DNA of 64,000 nt, from contig JAJFIQ010000028.1 in NCBI GenBank assembly GCA_021774785.1, forward strand, positions 124,001 through 188,000, read 5' to 3'. The stretch is from Emcibacter sp. Lineage in GTDB: Bacteria > Pseudomonadota > Alphaproteobacteria > Sphingomonadales > Emcibacteraceae. The notes beneath the pieces are model-generated. The model worked only from the letters and a program-made list of their open reading frames with translations, had not been told where the DNA came from and made no database searches. Below, in pieces: positions 27,140 through 36,922 of the stretch; position 1 is the stretch's first letter; each line of letters begins with the position of its first letter. The translations under genes were made by a program, and so were the position numbers.

Positions 27140-29614
27140 CTAGAAGTTAAATACACCTTCAATACCATATGTCCGTGGCAGGTTAGGGAAACGGGCAATA
27201 GTTCCAAAGAAGTCCCGCAGATCATCAACATATTTGCGTTGATCGGTGAGGTTTCTGCCCCAAAGATAAACTTCCCAACCAGCACTATTGGATATTAACC
27301 CTATCCGTGCATTAATCATGGTCAAGGACTCAATATAATCAAACGGCACCGTAGCGCCGGGGATTGCTCTAAGTGGTGATGATGTATCATTATTCACTGT
27401 TGTGAAATAACCACTTCTGTGCGTTAAGTCCGCACGCAACAATAGAGTTGAATCGATATCTTCCAGTTCATGATAATATTGTGCGCTGAAGGCCGCATTA
27501 AATGTTGTGGCATTGGGCAGACGGTTACCAGAAACATCGGAGCCTCCGGCACCACCTTCAAGAAACTCGTCAAATGTTGCATCAAGCACACCCAAAGATC
27601 CGTTAAAGGTCAAACCATCAGTGGCATGCCATGTGGCTTCCGCTTCAATACCTTTTGTCTGGACTTTCGCCGCATTTGTAATACGGATAGATGTCCGGCC
27701 ACCCCCAAGGTCAACAAACTGGTTTACCTGATAATCATCATAATTGGAAATAAACCCGGCCATATTCAGCTTAATGCGATTATCCATGAAGCTGCCTTTA
27801 AAGCCGACCTCAAAGCTATCCACAGTTTCCTTATCGAATTCAAGACCCGCATTGGCCTTCAATTCATCCGCATTGATGAAATCCAGATTGAAGCCACCAC
27901 TCTTATAACCAGATGAATATTTAGCATAAATATTCACATCTTCGGTCACCGCATACATAAGGTTGATTGACGGTGCAAAGAATTTATCCTGTCTGTCATT
28001 AATCAATGGTTGCGGATTATTTGGGTCATCCCCTGTAGTACCTGTGTTAAAGGCAAGGCCATTTAATTGAATGAATGGCGCGAGTTGAGCAGCTGCTAAG
28101 GGTGAAAAGAAATTAACCGCTGCAATTGATTCAGAGGTAATGTCTGTGCCAATCAGATTGCCTGCATTGTCAGGATTTACCAAATCAGGCAGACCGGCTA
28201 ATGAATCTGGAATAAGCAATGGACGCCCTGAGAAGCGACCATCCGCTGTCCAGTTTACATCTTTGTCTTCGACTGAATAACGCATGCCGAAACCGATTTT
28301 GAATTTATCAGTAACTTCATACACTCCGTTAAAATAGGCCGCATAACTTTTTGTATTTACGATACCGAAGTTAGTTGTTTTATCAACGCCCGGCACACCA
28401 AACCCTAAGGTCTGGCGAACTGTTTCCTGAAATGGTCCGGGTACGCCAAACACATCGAAGAAACCCTCGAAGAAATCCGCTCCAATATTGGCGTCACGTT
28501 GCGTTTGGGCTTCCTGATCATAATAATAAAGGCCAACCATATAGGTAAATTTTTCATCATCCGGGGAAATAAATTGGATTTCCTCAGTAAGCTGTTTATA
28601 TCTATCTGCAAACTTAATGGTCACAATATCCAGTGGCGAATAATCCGTCTGGTTGGTGTAAACCGCATCGGTATCTCGGTATCCCGTAATGGACTTGATG
28701 GTGAATCCGTTATCAAATTCATAGTTGATGTCCACATGACCGCCATAAACATCCCTTTTATCATCAGGATCTTTATCGAAAAATACTTCCCTTTCTTCTG
28801 GGGCGAAAGGGACTGGTACAAGAGCGAATGTATCAGTTAGTGGCTCACCTACCAAGATTAAAGCATCACTGTTCAGGCCATCAAAAGAGGCATTAACTTC
28901 CAACTTGTCGTTGACCTGAAACCGAATTTGCGCACGGTAGGACAAAGTATCAACCTGCATAAGGTCGTTACCTGTAAAGCTATTCAAGACATAACCGTCC
29001 CGATCAGCCTTGGCGATTGTGAATTTGGTGAAGACCTTATCGGAAAGCGGAATATTCACCATACCCTTAAATTCTGTATAACCCAGATTCCCCGCATCAG
29101 CAGTAACCTGACCGGCAAATTCTTCATCTGGTTTTTTGCTCACCAGATTAATCGCGCCAGCCACCGTGTTCTTACCGAACAGGGTTCCCTGCGGACCACG
29201 GAGAACCTCAACCCGTTCCAGATCAAGCAGTTCTTGGTTTAGGGACGGTGATTGCCCCATATAAACGCCATCCACATAAACACCCACGCGAGCATCAAAG
29301 CCAATATTCCGGCTCTGGGCACCAACACCACGAATGGTCACGGTTGAGCGGAAGTCGTTGGACTGGCTGATTTGCAGGTTTGGAATATATTCGGCGATGG
29401 ATTTCAAATCACGAACGCCTGTCTGGTCAATCTGTTCTGAGCCCATGGCTGACATTGAGATCGGAACATCTTTCATACGTTCGGATCTTTTTGTTGCCGT
29501 CACAACAATGTCTTCAATAATAAAATCTTCGTCAGCGGCTGATGCTGTGAAGCTGGTCGCAGATAATGCTGTGGATAGAGCAATTATCGACGAGAATGTG
29601 GTGTATTTTTTCAT
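27140..29614 (-). CDS. TonB-dependent outer-membrane receptor (824 residues)
   Basis: Signal peptide ending near SFTASAADE, TonB box IEDIVVTATKRSE, and a plug with PISMSAMGSEQID, LQISQSNDFRSTVTIRGVGA and LERVEVLRGPQGTLFGKN. A barrel follows, ending PRTYGIEGVFNF with the terminal Phe of outer-membrane proteins. The VTATKRSE and RGPQGTLFGKNTVAGAIN motifs place it with the family of broad-substrate receptors frequent in sphingomonads and marine alphaproteobacteria. TTAGGGAGAGATC precedes the ATG. No dedicated uptake genes are adjacent except the divergent sodium symporter gene 206 nt away. Ligand unknown. Confidence 0.9.
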   Translation of the reverse strand: MKKYTTFSSIIALSTALSATSFTASAADEDFIIEDIVVTATKRSERMKDVPISMSAMGSEQIDQTGVRDLKSIAEYIPNLQISQSNDFRSTVTIRGVGAQSRNIGFDARVGVYVDGVYMGQSPSLNQELLDLERVEVLRGPQGTLFGKNTVAGAINLVSKKPDEEFAGQVTADAGNLGYTEFKGMVNIPLSDKVFTKFTIAKADRDGYVLNSFTGNDLMQVDTLSYRAQIRFQVNDKLEVNASFDGLNSDALILVGEPLTDTFALVPVPFAPEEREVFFDKDPDDKRDVYGGHVDINYEFDNGFTIKSITGYRDTDAVYTNQTDYSPLDIVTIKFADRYKQLTEEIQFISPDDEKFTYMVGLYYYDQEAQTQRDANIGADFFEGFFDVFGVPGPFQETVRQTLGFGVPGVDKTTNFGIVNTKSYAAYFNGVYEVTDKFKIGFGMRYSVEDKDVNWTADGRFSGRPLLIPDSLAGLPDLVNPDNAGNLIGTDITSESIAAVNFFSPLAAAQLAPFIQLNGLAFNTGTTGDDPNNPQPLINDRQDKFFAPSINLMYAVTEDVNIYAKYSSGYKSGGFNLDFINADELKANAGLEFDKETVDSFEVGFKGSFMDNRIKLNMAGFISNYDDYQVNQFVDLGGGRTSIRITNAAKVQTKGIEAEATWHATDGLTFNGSLGVLDATFDEFLEGGAGGSDVSGNRLPNATTFNAAFSAQYYHELEDIDSTLLLRADLTHRSGYFTTVNNDTSSPLRAIPGATVPFDYIESLTMINARIGLISNSAGWEVYLWGRNLTDQRKYVDDLRDFFGTIARFPNLPRTYGIEGVFNF

Positions 29615-29820
29615 GATCTCTCCCTAAAGGTTCTTATTGTAATAAAACTAACGTTTATATTATTCCTATTAAAGCAAGTATTTCAAGCATTTCATTCAAA
29701 ATCAGCCATATTTTTTCTTAAAGGTCACTTTATATGTTTGTCACTGGCGAAAAAAAATGCTTTCCGATATGGTGATGAAACAATGGGCTAAAACGATAAA
29801 AGCGATAAATATAGGGAAAA

Positions 29821-31245
29821 ATGTCAAAAGAAATAACAGTATTGATCGTTCTGGTCATTTATAAGGTTATCCTGATTCTAATCGGCCTATGGGCGCAAAG
29901 ACGGACCCATAACAACGCGGATTTTTTTATCGGCGGGCGGACACTTGGGCCAATTGTGGCCTCCATCAGTTATGCGGCAAGCTCTGCCTCCGCATGGACA
30001 ATACTTAGCCTGAGCGCGGCGGCCTTTACTATGGGCATTTCAGCATTCTGGATATTTCTTGGTTTATTATGGGGGCATGGTGCATCATGGATATGGCTGG
30101 CCCCGCGCCTGCAAAAAGTTGCTGCTGAGAAAAATCTGGTGACTGTAACTGACTTGCTGGCACTGGAAGGTTCGGAAAAAACCAGACGAAACATTCGCCT
30201 GCTTGCCGCCGCCGTTGTGACTTTCTGCTTTACTTTTTATGTGGCAACCCAGTTTATGGGCGCGGGGAAAGCCTTTGCCGCTACCTTTGATATGTCCATT
30301 TCCAGCAGTATTATGCTCGGCGGCGGAATTGTCTTGATTTATACACTGCTCGGCGGTTTCTGGGCGGTGAGTCTTACCGATACACTGCAAGGTTTGTTAA
30401 TGCTACTGGCGGCAATTGTCCTGCCCGGTCTGGCCTTGATTGAGGTTGGTGGTTTTTCGGGTCTTTGGGCTGGCCTTAAAGCTGTATCAACACCAGAACA
30501 GTTATCTATTACCGGCCCCAATGTGGGCCTGATGGCGGCTGGCTTTATCATGGGTATTCTGGCCATGGGTCTGGGCACTTTTGGCCAGCCCCATCTGTTA
30601 ACTCGATTCATGTCAATTCGGGATGCGGCGGCAGTTAAGACGGCGCAGAAGCTGGCCATTTTCTGGTTTTTCATGGTACTGGGTAATATGGTAATTCTTG
30701 GTCTGTGCGGCAAAGTCCTGATCTCAGCACCCCTTGCCGACCCGGAACAATTATTCTTTGTCATGACAGAAAGCCTATTGCCAACCGTACTCGGGGCCAT
30801 TTTGCTGGCGGCCGTGCTCAGTGCCATCATGTCAACAGCCGATAGTCAACTTCTGGTCAGTGCCTCTGCCGTTGCCCATGATATTATGGGCGAACCGGAT
30901 GAAGGGGAAAGTCGGCTGTGGGTGTCCCGTCTGGTAATCAGCCTGCTCTGTGCGCTTTCCGTGTCCGTGGCAATCCTTCTGCCATCCGATATCTTTTCAC
31001 GAGTCTTATTTGCCTGGGGGGCTTTGGGTTCGGCCTTTGGTCCGGTCGTGGTTTTAAGACTTGCCGGGGTAAATCTAAATCCAAAAGCTATCCTGCCTGC
31101 CATGGTGACGGGACTCACCCTGACCATTTTCTTTTATCTTCAGCCTAATACTGTGGGCGATATACTTGAAAGGCTTGTGCCGTTTCTACTTTCTTTTATA
31201 TTGCTCTATATAACCAAACAACAACCAGAGAAAGTAACATTATGA
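29821..31245 (+). CDS. Sodium:solute symporter (SSS family, PutP-like)
   Basis: Inner-membrane Na+-coupled transporter, 474 residues, about 13 hydrophobic helices. Family motifs include FIGGRTLGPIVASISYAAS near the N-terminus, GAGKAFAATF, FGQPHLLTRFMSIRD and AVLSAIMSTADSQLLVSAS; the last is a strong PutP/SSS signature. The closest functional guess is proline or another small amino acid. Its stop overlaps the peroxiredoxin start by four bases (ATGA), so the two are translationally coupled even though their functions look unrelated. Confidence 0.9.
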   Translation: MSKEITVLIVLVIYKVILILIGLWAQRRTHNNADFFIGGRTLGPIVASISYAASSASAWTILSLSAAAFTMGISAFWIFLGLLWGHGASWIWLAPRLQKVAAEKNLVTVTDLLALEGSEKTRRNIRLLAAAVVTFCFTFYVATQFMGAGKAFAATFDMSISSSIMLGGGIVLIYTLLGGFWAVSLTDTLQGLLMLLAAIVLPGLALIEVGGFSGLWAGLKAVSTPEQLSITGPNVGLMAAGFIMGILAMGLGTFGQPHLLTRFMSIRDAAAVKTAQKLAIFWFFMVLGNMVILGLCGKVLISAPLADPEQLFFVMTESLLPTVLGAILLAAVLSAIMSTADSQLLVSASAVAHDIMGEPDEGESRLWVSRLVISLLCALSVSVAILLPSDIFSRVLFAWGALGSAFGPVVVLRLAGVNLNPKAILPAMVTGLTLTIFFYLQPNTVGDILERLVPFLLSFILLYITKQQPEKVTL

Positions 31246-31724
31246 CCATAGCCGTTGGCGACAAATTACCGGAAGCCACCCTCGTAGAAATGATCGGGGA
31301 AGGACCAGCTCCCAGAACAACAGCAGAAATATTTAATGGCCGAAAAATCGCCCTATTTTCTGTGCCTGGTGCTTTTACCCCAACCTGCTCTGCAAAACAT
31401 CTGCCGGGGTTCGTGGACCAGTCGAAAGATTTTAAGGCAAAGGGTATTGATGAAATCATCTGTATAGCGGTCAATGATGCTTTCGTCATGGGGGCTTGGG
31501 GCAAGTCACAAAATGCGGATAGCAAAGTCAGTATGCTGGCCGATGGCAACGGAGATTTCTCAAAATCCCTTGGGTTAGAGATGGACGGAAGAGCATACGG
31601 CATGGGTATGCGGGGGCAACGTTTTTCCATGATCGTTGAGGATGGCGTTGTGACCACCTTAAATGTGGAAGGTCCGGGCGAGTTCCATATTTCCAGCGCA
31701 GATCATATGCTGACCCAACTGTAA
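31242..31724 (+). CDS. Peroxiredoxin, Prx5 (AhpE/PrxII-like) type
   Basis: Thiol peroxidase of 160 residues, single domain. The peroxidatic Cys49 is in VPGAFTPTCSAKHLPGF, the Prx5 signature. A Trp-Gly-Lys stretch (VMGAWGKSQNAD) and the C-terminal FHISSADHML are also family typical. A glutaredoxin domain is not fused, so the reductant would be glutathione/glutaredoxin or thioredoxin. It shares four bases with the symporter gene and is followed by a good terminator. Confidence 0.92.
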   Translation: MTIAVGDKLPEATLVEMIGEGPAPRTTAEIFNGRKIALFSVPGAFTPTCSAKHLPGFVDQSKDFKAKGIDEIICIAVNDAFVMGAWGKSQNADSKVSMLADGNGDFSKSLGLEMDGRAYGMGMRGQRFSMIVEDGVVTTLNVEGPGEFHISSADHMLTQL

Positions 31725-31744
31725 TAAAAACTCTTAAAATTAAG

Positions 31745-31782
31745 AAACCGGCCCGCTTGATATATCTGGGGCCGGTTTTTTA
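31745..31782 (+). terminator. Intrinsic terminator after the peroxiredoxin gene
   Basis: A perfect 10-bp stem AAACCGGCCC/GGGCCGGTTT with a 14-nt loop, followed by a T run, 21 nt after the peroxiredoxin stop. It may act weakly in the opposite direction for the convergent FKBP gene. Confidence 0.85.
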
Positions 31783-31788
31783 TGGGAT

Positions 31789-32604
31789 TTAATTTACCCG
31801 GATCAGTTCAACGGTGAAAATCAACGCCGCATTAGGGGGAATGGCACCCGGTGACCCCTGTGCGCCATAAGCCAACTCTGATGGGATGAAGAATTTGTAT
31901 TTTGACCCTTCCTTCATTAGCTGCACGCCTTCTGTCCAGCCGCGAATAACCTGATTCAGACCAAAATCTATTGGCTCACCACGATCGTAAGAGCTATCAA
32001 ATTTAGTGCCGTCAATGAGCGTACCTTCATAATGTACGGTCACGCGGTCGGTAGCATTCGGGCTTTTGCCGGTTCCTTCCAACAGGACTTTATATTGCAG
32101 CCCGCTATCGGTGATCTTGATACCCGTTTTATTTTTGTTTTCCTCAAGGAATTCCTTGCCTTCATCCACAACGACCTTGAATAGTTCAACAATAAAAATC
32201 AGATCGGAATTTGGCGGGATAGGGCCACCGCCCTGTTCGCCGTAAGCAAGCTCTGAGGGAATGGTAAATTTATATTTTGCGCCTTCTTTCATCAACTGAA
32301 CACCCTCGGTCCAGCCTTTGATCACCCGGTTTAGGGGAAAGGTGATGGTTTCACCACGGTCGTATGAACTGTCGAATTTTGTGCCGTCCATGAGCGTGCC
32401 TTCATAATGTACGGTAACACTATCGTCGGCTGTGGGGCTTGCGCCTGTTCCTTCGGTCAGAATTTCATACTTGAGACCAGATTCTGTCGTATACACTTTT
32501 TGTTCCTTTTCCTTGTCTGAACATGCGGTAATTAATAGGGCCAGCGCCGTCGATAACAACACTGACAATATGGGTTTTGCAACTTTATTGAATAGGGCAA
32601 CCAT
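31789..32604 (-). CDS. Tandem FKBP-type peptidyl-prolyl isomerase lipoprotein
   Basis: A 271-residue envelope protein with a lipobox (ALALLITAC, Cys28) followed by two complete FKBP domains (residues about 40-145 and 165-271). Each has the motif series VTVHYEGTL, DGTKFDSSYDRGE, VIxGWTEGVQLMKEGxKYKF, IPSELAYGxQG and IPPNxxLIFxVEL. Aromatic and Asp active-site positions are retained in both copies, so both look active. Duplication within one lipoprotein is less usual than the single-domain FkpA/Mip type, which has a dimerising N-terminus. Likely role: folding of outer-membrane or periplasmic proteins. Confidence 0.92.
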   Translation of the reverse strand: MVALFNKVAKPILSVLLSTALALLITACSDKEKEQKVYTTESGLKYEILTEGTGASPTADDSVTVHYEGTLMDGTKFDSSYDRGETITFPLNRVIKGWTEGVQLMKEGAKYKFTIPSELAYGEQGGGPIPPNSDLIFIVELFKVVVDEGKEFLEENKNKTGIKITDSGLQYKVLLEGTGKSPNATDRVTVHYEGTLIDGTKFDSSYDRGEPIDFGLNQVIRGWTEGVQLMKEGSKYKFFIPSELAYGAQGSPGAIPPNAALIFTVELIRVN

Positions 32605-32888
32605 GCCGAAACTCTCTAGTTATTACGGTTTATGGCCATGAGCTATAAAGCAAAGCCTCTATTTTTCCAAGGTAAATATTTGGACAGAATCTTGCCACAT
32701 TTGTCAAAGATAACCCCGGCCGTAATGTCAGGCCCGCGTTTACATGTAACTGTTAAATGCTTGTCCTGCCAAATTTTTATGATATATGTTTGTCATAAAT
32801 TTGAAATATTTGCAGGGAAGCACTGTTTCCCCTCTTTTAGCGTGCTTAATATTCTTCACAATGAAGAACAAAAAATAAGGTTTAAGAT

Positions 32889-34016
32889 ATGTCAAAAATC
32901 AAAATAGCAATCGCTGGTATTGGTAACTGTGCCAGCTCCCTTATCCAGGGTCTGTATTTTTATACACCTGAGCGGGTTGGTGAAGCCAAACGGGTTCCTG
33001 GCCTGATGCATTGGGATGTGGGTGGCTACCGCCCCTGTGATATCGAAGTGGTTGCCGCTTTTGATGTTGATAAACGCAAGATTGGTAAAGACGTCAACGA
33101 AGCTATCTTTGAAAAGCCCAATAATACAACTGTATTTCATGGCGATCTGCCGAAAAGCGGTACTATTGTTAAGATGGGTAACATTCTTGATGGTGTTTCA
33201 CCGCATATGGCTGATTACGATGATGACCGTACTTTCCTGCTGGGTGATACGCCTTCTGCCACCAAGGAAGATGTTGTACGCGAACTGAAAGAAAGCGGCG
33301 CGGAAATCCTCACCAACTATATGCCAGTGGGATCAGAAGAAGCCGCAAAATTTTATGCGGAATGTGCCTTGGAAGCGGGTGTAGCTTACATTAACAATAT
33401 GCCGGTCTTCATTGCCTCCAATCCGGAATGGGCCGAAAAATTCAAGGCCGCAAAACTTCCCCTTATCGGTGACGACATTAAAGCACAATTGGGCGCGACC
33501 ATCACTCACCGCACACTAACCGACCTGTTCGCAAAACGCGGTGTTGTTCTGGAGCGCACCTATCAGCTGAATACGGGCGGCAACACAGACTTCCTGAACA
33601 TGAAAAATCAGGATCGTCTGGAATCCAAGAAAATTTCCAAAACCGAAGCTGTACAGTCCGTAGCCGGTGAGCGTCTGGACCCTGAAAACATCCATATCGG
33701 CCCATCAGATTATATTCCATGGCAGAATGACAACAAACTTTGTTTCCTGCGTATGGAAGGCGACCTTTTCGGTGGTGTGCCCATGAATATCGAACTGCGT
33801 CTGAGTGTGGAAGATTCACCAAACTCTGCCGGTGTTGCCATTGACATGATCCGCTGTTGTAAGCTGGCTCTGCTTAATGGTGAAGGCGGCATCATTCACG
33901 GTGCTTCTGCTTATTTCTGCAAGCATCCCCCCAAGCAATTCACTGATGATCAGGCTTACGAGATGACTGAAGAGTTTATCGCCAGTCGCATCAGCGCCTT
34001 GAATGCCGCTGAATAA
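32889..34016 (+). CDS. ino1: myo-Inositol-1-phosphate (3-phosphate) synthase
   Basis: Converts glucose-6-phosphate to inositol-1(3)-phosphate with NAD+. The 375-residue protein has the N-terminal Rossmann motif IKIAIAGIGNCASSLIQG and the prokaryotic-type signatures ALEAGVAYINNMPVFIAS, KLPLIGDDIKAQLGATITHR, NTGGNTDFLNM and LRLSVEDSPNSAGVAIDMIR. Length and motifs match the short actinobacterial/archaeal class rather than the 500-residue eukaryotic enzyme. It is followed at 30 nt by a sugar-phosphate nucleotidyltransferase, suggesting a committed inositol-phosphate pathway. Confidence 0.93.
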   Translation: MSKIKIAIAGIGNCASSLIQGLYFYTPERVGEAKRVPGLMHWDVGGYRPCDIEVVAAFDVDKRKIGKDVNEAIFEKPNNTTVFHGDLPKSGTIVKMGNILDGVSPHMADYDDDRTFLLGDTPSATKEDVVRELKESGAEILTNYMPVGSEEAAKFYAECALEAGVAYINNMPVFIASNPEWAEKFKAAKLPLIGDDIKAQLGATITHRTLTDLFAKRGVVLERTYQLNTGGNTDFLNMKNQDRLESKKISKTEAVQSVAGERLDPENIHIGPSDYIPWQNDNKLCFLRMEGDLFGGVPMNIELRLSVEDSPNSAGVAIDMIRCCKLALLNGEGGIIHGASAYFCKHPPKQFTDDQAYEMTEEFIASRISALNAAE

Positions 34017-34046
34017 AAGCAATAAAAGCAATAAAAAGGTAATATC

Positions 34047-34763
34047 ATGAAGTGTTTGATTGCCGCAGCCGGTCAAGGAACCAGAATGCGCGAAAAAGGG
34101 GATATCAAACCCCTGCTCGAGCTTAACGGTGTGCCGATTATTGAACGGGTGATTAGGAACCTCCGGAACGGTGGTGTTGACGAATTTTTTGTTATCACCG
34201 GTTATCGTGGGACAAAAGTCAGATCATTTCTGGATGTTTTGGCCGAACGGGAAAATATCTCAATCACACATGTTATCAATGAGGATTGGGAACGTTCAAA
34301 CGGTATTTCAGTATTGAAAGCCAAGGAGGTCATAGAAGGCCCGTTTATCCTGACCATGAGCGACCATCTGTTCGACCCGGAGATTATTAAATCGCTTCTG
34401 GCCCATAACCATGAAGCAGATACTGTGACCCTTTGCGTTGATTATAACATTGAAAATCCGGTGGTTGACCTTGAAGATGTAACGCGCGTCAATTGCACAC
34501 GCACCCATATTGAAAATATTGGTAAAGTAATCAAAGACTATAACGCTTTTGATACCGGGATATTCTATTGTCATGATGTTATGTTTGAAGCGTTAGAACT
34601 GAGTGCGCGTGAAGGCGATGACAGCATCAGCGGTGCCATGAATATTCTGGGCAGCCAGGATAAGGCACGGACTTTTGATATTGAGGGACGCCTGTGGCTT
34701 GATGTGGATGATCCCACAGCCTACGGCAAAGCCATCGTCTATGTGGACGAAGGTCGCCTGTAA
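34047..34763 (+). CDS. MobA-like/sugar-phosphate nucleotidyltransferase, probable inositol-phosphate cytidylyltransferase
   Basis: A 238-residue Rossmann-type NTP transferase with the signature LIAAAGQGTRMREKGDIKPL at the N-terminus, an acceptor loop VITGYRGTKVRSF and the metal-binding Asp in FILTMSDHLFD. Its place directly after ino1 (30 nt) suggests activation of inositol-1-phosphate to CDP-inositol, as in IPCT enzymes of the di-myo-inositol-phosphate or phosphatidylinositol-phosphate pathways. The usual CDP-alcohol phosphotransferase partner is not fused and not adjacent. Choline-phosphate or other NDP-sugar pyrophosphorylase activity is an alternative. Confidence 0.75.
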   Translation: MKCLIAAAGQGTRMREKGDIKPLLELNGVPIIERVIRNLRNGGVDEFFVITGYRGTKVRSFLDVLAERENISITHVINEDWERSNGISVLKAKEVIEGPFILTMSDHLFDPEIIKSLLAHNHEADTVTLCVDYNIENPVVDLEDVTRVNCTRTHIENIGKVIKDYNAFDTGIFYCHDVMFEALELSAREGDDSISGAMNILGSQDKARTFDIEGRLWLDVDDPTAYGKAIVYVDEGRL

Positions 34764-34781
34764 AAATTTTGATATAAATAC

Positions 34782-34815
34782 AAAAAAGCCGGGTGGTCAT
34801 TCACCCGGCTTTTTT
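34782..34815. terminator. Bidirectional intrinsic terminator after the inositol genes
   Basis: A 14-bp perfect stem (AAAAAAGCCGGGTG with its complement) and six-base loop lie 18 nt beyond the nucleotidyltransferase stop. The A and T ends allow it to work for the convergent formaldehyde operon too. Confidence 0.88.
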
Positions 34816-34868
34816 ACATCACAATGTCTCATTAGAAAAATACCCAGAACAAAACCCATAGTGCCGTT

Positions 34869-35705
34869 TCACAAAATTTCCCCATGATGCCGAATGTGAC
34901 CTTCCATAAAGGTCTGAATGAAGAAATACCCATGATCATATCCCGCATGGCGGCGAAGGTTCAGTTTCTGTCCCACAGACGCACAAGCCTCTTCAAATAA
35001 ATGCGGTTTAAGCTGTTCCTCCAGAAACGGATCATCCAGCCCCTGATCAATCAGTATCAAAGGTCGGGACGCAGCATTGTCTGATTTTTTCATGAGTTCT
35101 GTTGCATCATGCGCCGCCCAAAATTCGGGGTTATCCCCCAGATAGTTACCCAATGCCTTATGCCCCCACGGACATTGGCTTGGTGCCACAATCGGGGAGA
35201 ATGCGGAAACAGATTTATAAATATCCTGATTTTTCAGATATAGCGTCAACGCTCCATGCCCGCCCATGGAATGTCCGAAAATACCTTGCCGCGACCCATC
35301 AACCGGGAAATTTTCAACGATCAGTTGGTTCAGCTCACGGGTGATATAGCTATACATCTTATAATTCTTGTCCCACGGGCTTTGGGTGGCATCAACATAA
35401 AATCCGGCACCCTTGGCAAAATCCCATGCATCTTCATCAGGCACATGGTCGCCCCGTGGCGACGTATCCGGGGCGATAAGAACAAGACCACATTCCGCAG
35501 CTGTCTTATAGGCTCCGGCCTTGGTGGTAAAATTATCCTCTGTACAGGTCAGCCCCGCAAGATAAGTCACAACGGGTAGTTTCTTACCCGCCGCATCCTG
35601 CGGGGTAAAAACTGTAAAACGCATTTCACAATCCAGCGTTTCAGCTCTATGTTTGAAATAAGCCAGCCGTCCGCCGTAACAGCCGTGTTCTGATAATTTT
35701 TCCAT
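34869..35705 (-). CDS. fghA: S-formylglutathione hydrolase
   Basis: Second step of glutathione-dependent formaldehyde oxidation, releasing formate and glutathione. The 278-residue alpha/beta-hydrolase shows KHRAETLDCEMRFTVFTP, VTYLAGLTCTEDNFTTKAG and the nucleophile motif FGHSMGGHGALTL. The later Asp in DQGLDDPFL and His in YDHGYFFIQTF are all typical of esterase D/FGH. It starts 2 nt after the adhC stop, so the two are one operon. Confidence 0.95.
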   Translation of the reverse strand: MEKLSEHGCYGGRLAYFKHRAETLDCEMRFTVFTPQDAAGKKLPVVTYLAGLTCTEDNFTTKAGAYKTAAECGLVLIAPDTSPRGDHVPDEDAWDFAKGAGFYVDATQSPWDKNYKMYSYITRELNQLIVENFPVDGSRQGIFGHSMGGHGALTLYLKNQDIYKSVSAFSPIVAPSQCPWGHKALGNYLGDNPEFWAAHDATELMKKSDNAASRPLILIDQGLDDPFLEEQLKPHLFEEACASVGQKLNLRRHAGYDHGYFFIQTFMEGHIRHHGEIL

Positions 35706-35707
35706 AA

Positions 35708-36814
35708 TCAGTATAGCACCACGCTGCGTATGCTTTCCCCCGCATGCATCAGGTCAAAAGCTTTGTTGATATCATCAAGTGGCATGGTGTGCGTGATCAG
35801 GTCATCAATATTGATTTTGCCGTCCATATACCAATCAACAATTTTCGGCACGTCCGTGCGCCCGCGTGCCCCGCCAAAAGCCGTACCGCGCCAAACCCGA
35901 CCTGTAACCAACTGAAAAGGCCGCGTTGATATTTCCTGGCCAGCACCCGCTACCCCGATGATAATACTTTCACCCCAACCCTTGTGGCAGCATTCCAGGG
36001 CCTGTCGCATGGTATTCACATTACCTATGCATTCAAAACTATAATCCGCACCACCGCCCGTCAAATCAAGAATAGCTTCTATCAGATCCGGACATTTTGT
36101 GGGATTGATAAAGTCGGTCATACCAAATTTCTTAGCGAAACCCACTTTGCTTTCATTTATATCAACACCAATGATTTTATTGGCCCCAACCATACGAGCG
36201 CCTTGAATAACATTCAGACCAATACCACCAAGACCAAATACCACCACATTGCTACCCGGTTCCACCTTGGCATCAAAAGCCACAGCCCCAACGCCCGTAG
36301 TCACACCGCAACCGATATAACAAACCTTGTCAAAAGGGGCGTCTTTGCGAATTTTTGCCAAGGCTATTTCAGGCAGCACCGTATGATTGGAAAAGGTAGA
36401 GCAACCCATATAATGTAGTATCGGTTTCCCATTCAATGAAAAACGGCTGGTGCCATCGGGCATCAGTCCCGCCCCTTGGGTTTCACGGATAGACTGGCAG
36501 AGGTTGGTCTTGGGATGCAAACAATAATCACATTCCCGACACTCGGGCGTATAGAGTGGTATCACATGATCGCCCACTTGGAGCGATTTCACACCTTCGC
36601 CTACTTCAACCACAATACCAGCACCCTCATGACCCAATATGGCAGGAAAATCCCCCTCCGGATCATCACCCGACAGCGTGAAGGCATCGGTATGACAAAT
36701 ACCCGTAGCTTTCAGTTCTACCAAGACTTCTCCGGCACGGGGGCCTTCAAGGTTTACGGTTTCGATACTTAGGGGTTCCCCGGCCTTAAAAGCCACGGCT
36801 GCGCGTGTTTCCAT
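35708..36814 (-). CDS. adhC: S-(hydroxymethyl)glutathione dehydrogenase / class III alcohol dehydrogenase
   Basis: NAD-dependent oxidation of the glutathione-formaldehyde adduct (also GSNO reduction). The 368 residues show the catalytic zinc Cys in [14 protein letters not shown] and His in [15 protein letters not shown]. The structural zinc cluster is [15 protein letters not shown] and the NAD motif [22 protein letters not shown] precedes the ATG. Paired with fghA, it forms a complete formaldehyde detoxification route. A LysR gene is divergent, 108 nt away. Confidence 0.96.
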   Translation of the reverse strand: METRAAVAFKAGEPLSIETVNLEGPRAGEVLVELKATGICHTDAFTLSGDDPEGDFPAILGHEGAGIVVEVGEGVKSLQVGDHVIPLYTPECRECDYCLHPKTNLCQSIRETQGAGLMPDGTSRFSLNGKPILHYMGCSTFSNHTVLPEIALAKIRKDAPFDKVCYIGCGVTTGVGAVAFDAKVEPGSNVVVFGLGGIGLNVIQGARMVGANKIIGVDINESKVGFAKKFGMTDFINPTKCPDLIEAILDLTGGGADYSFECIGNVNTMRQALECCHKGWGESIIIGVAGAGQEISTRPFQLVTGRVWRGTAFGGARGRTDVPKIVDWYMDGKINIDDLITHTMPLDDINKAFDLMHAGESIRSVVLY

Positions 36815-36922
36815 GATAGATTTCCTGTTTCAGTATGATAAGTTTGATAAATTTTATATTGAATTTCAACAGGTGACAATATATTTATATATTCACAAAG
36901 TGTTTCTATATGGAAATAATAA

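Noticed and set aside
32639-32888. Possible riboswitch before ino1
   Set aside because: A few short inverted repeats (for example around GGGAA/TTTCCC near 32816) but no match to a riboswitch core that I can recognise.
32632-32907. 91-codon plus-strand frame upstream of and overlapping ino1
   Set aside because: No recognisable domain, no ribosome site, and overlaps the well-supported ino1 start; the region is more likely a structured leader.
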